Positions 6,433-7,941 of a stretch of DNA of 7,941 nt are shown here, piece by piece (the stretch's first letter is position 1; each line of letters starts with the position of its first letter). The position numbers were made by a program, and so were the translations under genes. Below the pieces are notes generated by a model. The model was not told the origin of the DNA. It made no database searches and saw only the letters and a program-made list of their open reading frames with translations. This DNA is from Nitrosomonadales bacterium (GTDB lineage: Bacteria; Pseudomonadota; Gammaproteobacteria; Burkholderiales; Gallionellaceae). Location: contig JACREA010000078.1 of assembly GCA_016218465.1 (NCBI GenBank), positions 1-7,941 of the forward strand, written 5' to 3'.

Positions 6433-7941
6433 TTATCCCGTCACCGCTAGCGGCTTTTTTCCGAAATACCACCGGATAAGCATGTTCAGCAACAGCACCG
6501 CGCCTGCTGCCAGCAATGCGGTTCCCATCAGGTGCAAGACGTTTCCATCGAAATGGAACACTTCGCGCAGCAGCGGCACGCTGAATACCAGCAGCAGCCC
6601 CGTGCTTACGCCCAGCACGACCCACCGGAAAGCGGGATTATGCTCCGCTTTGATTTGCCATAGCCGCCCTTGAGCGCGGTTTGCCTTCACCAGCGCGACA
6701 TTCCCGGCCACCAATGCGGCAAACACCAACGCCCGCAACTGGTTTTCGCCCAAGCCGGCCGTTGTCGCCCAGAGGTATATCGCTGCCGCCACCGCGAAGG
6801 CGGATAATCCCTGCAGGATGCTGTTCAGCATCACCAGCCCGCCGAATAATTGCTCCGCCGGGTTTCTCGGCGGGCGCAGCATGACATCCTGCTCTTCGGG
6901 TTCCGCTTCAAAAAATATCGAACAGACAGGGTCGATGATCATCTCCAAAAACAGGACGTGCGCCGGCATCAGCATAAGCGGCCCCCCCAGCAGCACCGGC
7001 AACAGCGCCATGCCGACGATGGGAATATGCACGGCCAGCGTATAGCTCATGGCTTTGCGCAGATTGTCGTAGATGCGCCGCCCCAGCCTGACCGTGGCGA
7101 CCAGCGAGGAAAAATTGTCGTTGAGCAGCACCAGCCCGGCGGCTTCGCGCGCCACGTCGGTGCCGCGCGCGCCCATCGCCACACCGATGTGTGCAGCCTT
7201 GAGCGCAGGCGCATCGTTGACGCCGTCGCCGGTCATCGCCACGACTTCGCCATCCACCTTGAAAGCCTCGACCAGCCGCAATTTCTGCTGCGGAGTGATG
7301 CGGGCGAACACCTGTATCTCACGCACGCGAAGGCACAAGTCACTATCGGATAATGCGTCCAGTTCCGCACCGGTCAGCACGGCTTCTGGCAAGCCCAGCT
7401 CTCGCGCGATCGCTTGGGCGGTGCGCGCATAATCGCCGCTGATCATCACCACGCGGATGCCGGCATCGCGGCACACTGCAACTGCTTGCGGTACTTCTTT
7501 TCGCAACGGGTCCTGCAATCCCACCAGACCGACAAAGGTGAAGTCGATGTCATGCTGCCGCTCCGGCCATTGGCCAAGCTTCAGCTCAGCACGAGCCACG
7601 CCGAGCACCCGCAGCCCGTGATCTGCCATCTCCCCGGCTGCGCGTGCAATTTCTTCCGCTTCCTGCGCGGGTAAGTGACACAGGTCGATGACCGCTTCCG
7701 GTGCGCCTTTTGTGGCCACGGTGTGGCGCGCCTCGCCTTGTCCGCGCCAGACATGCGACATCGCCAGCAGATCCGGTGAAAGGCTGTATTCGTGCACCAG
7801 CTCCCAGGTTGAATGCAGATGTTCCGTGCCGCTCAGGGTGCGTCTGCCAAGCTCGTGCAGGGCGTGCTCCATCGGGTCAAACGGGGCACGCTCGCTGGCA
7901 AGCACCCCGATCTCGACCAGCTCGTGCCACGGCTCCGGCAA
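6433..7941 (-). CDS. P2-like cation-transporting P-type ATPase, N-terminal part outside window
   Basis: Inner-membrane pump that moves a cation using ATP through a phospho-aspartate intermediate. The frame is open to the right edge (its first codon in the window is TTG for Leu, not a start), so the actuator domain, TM1-4 and the DKTGT phosphorylation motif are outside; 502 residues remain. Visible in order: the nucleotide-binding domain with KGAPE (78-82); DPLR (144-147); MISGD (166-170); the hinge GDGVNDAPALK (238-248); then about six hydrophobic segments from about 298 to 492, matching TM5-TM10. KGAPE and the C-terminal helices place it in the P2 (Ca2+/Mg2+/Na+-type, COG0474-like) group rather than among heavy-metal P1B pumps. 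In TM6, E333 and D337 align with SERCA N796 and D800, but in TM5 the SERCA N768/E771 positions are H305 and I308, so calcium specificity is not supported. The ion is unknown. It precedes dnaE on the same strand by 107 bp, with a hairpin between. Confidence 0.93.
   Translation of the reverse strand: MPEPWHELVEIGVLASERAPFDPMEHALHELGRRTLSGTEHLHSTWELVHEYSLSPDLLAMSHVWRGQGEARHTVATKGAPEAVIDLCHLPAQEAEEIARAAGEMADHGLRVLGVARAELKLGQWPERQHDIDFTFVGLVGLQDPLRKEVPQAVAVCRDAGIRVVMISGDYARTAQAIARELGLPEAVLTGAELDALSDSDLCLRVREIQVFARITPQQKLRLVEAFKVDGEVVAMTGDGVNDAPALKAAHIGVAMGARGTDVAREAAGLVLLNDNFSSLVATVRLGRRIYDNLRKAMSYTLAVHIPIVGMALLPVLLGGPLMLMPAHVLFLEMIIDPVCSIFFEAEPEEQDVMLRPPRNPAEQLFGGLVMLNSILQGLSAFAVAAAIYLWATTAGLGENQLRALVFAALVAGNVALVKANRAQGRLWQIKAEHNPAFRWVVLGVSTGLLLVFSVPLLREVFHFDGNVLHLMGTALLAAGAVLLLNMLIRWYFGKKPLAVTG

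Noticed and set aside
6850..7353. 167-codon plus-strand frame opposite the ATPase gene
   Set aside because: His/Arg/Gln-rich shadow of conserved P-type ATPase motifs.
7939..7941. TTG at the right edge as start of the ATPase gene
   Set aside because: It is an internal Leu codon; the protein lacks its phosphorylation and actuator domains here, so the gene continues beyond the window.

Overview
This is chromosomal housekeeping DNA from a Proteobacterium, most likely a Betaproteobacterium; a Nitrosomonadales/Gallionellaceae-like lineage is my guess, not shown by the sequence. The grounds are the proteobacterial type of MetRS (with a C-terminal tRNA-binding domain), the E. coli-type DnaE (degenerate PHP domain, internal clamp motif), moderately high GC, and REP-type palindromes. 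No tRNA, rRNA, CRISPR array, transposase or phage gene is visible.

Layout: (1) 1-1590, plus strand, the 3' three-quarters or so of metG (methionyl-tRNA synthetase), cut by the left edge. (2) 1633-2592, minus strand, a protein with a cyclic-nucleotide-binding-like domain and a degenerate GGDEF domain; it converges on metG across 42 bp. (3) 2593-2785, intergenic. (4) 2786-6325, minus strand, complete dnaE (replicative DNA polymerase III alpha subunit). (5) 6326-6432, dnaE leader with a long hairpin just after the upstream gene. (6) 6433-7941, minus strand, the C-terminal half or so of a P2-like cation-transporting P-type ATPase, cut by the right edge. The genes share no obvious pathway; this reads as an ordinary core-gene neighbourhood, not a defence or metabolic island.

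The most striking signal is small-repeat invasion of essential genes. Both metG and dnaE contain palindromic, REP-like DNA that is read in frame and adds peptide segments their E. coli homologues lack: a G/C-rich hairpin giving PSPLAGEGGGEG in the MetRS catalytic domain, a nested pair of REP-like elements giving two PASG repeats in the MetRS linker, and a nested inverted repeat of GGACTGAGGACTGAG giving SPQSSALSPQS in the DnaE palm region. This resembles the Rickettsia palindromic elements that insert in frame into coding genes. The second notable item is the GGDEF protein: its catalytic and GTP-binding residues are lost, but all three residues of the c-di-GMP inhibitory site appear kept, which suggests a c-di-GMP receptor rather than a cyclase.

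Comparisons with E. coli MetRS, E. coli DnaE, PleD, CRP and SERCA are by eye and from memory.
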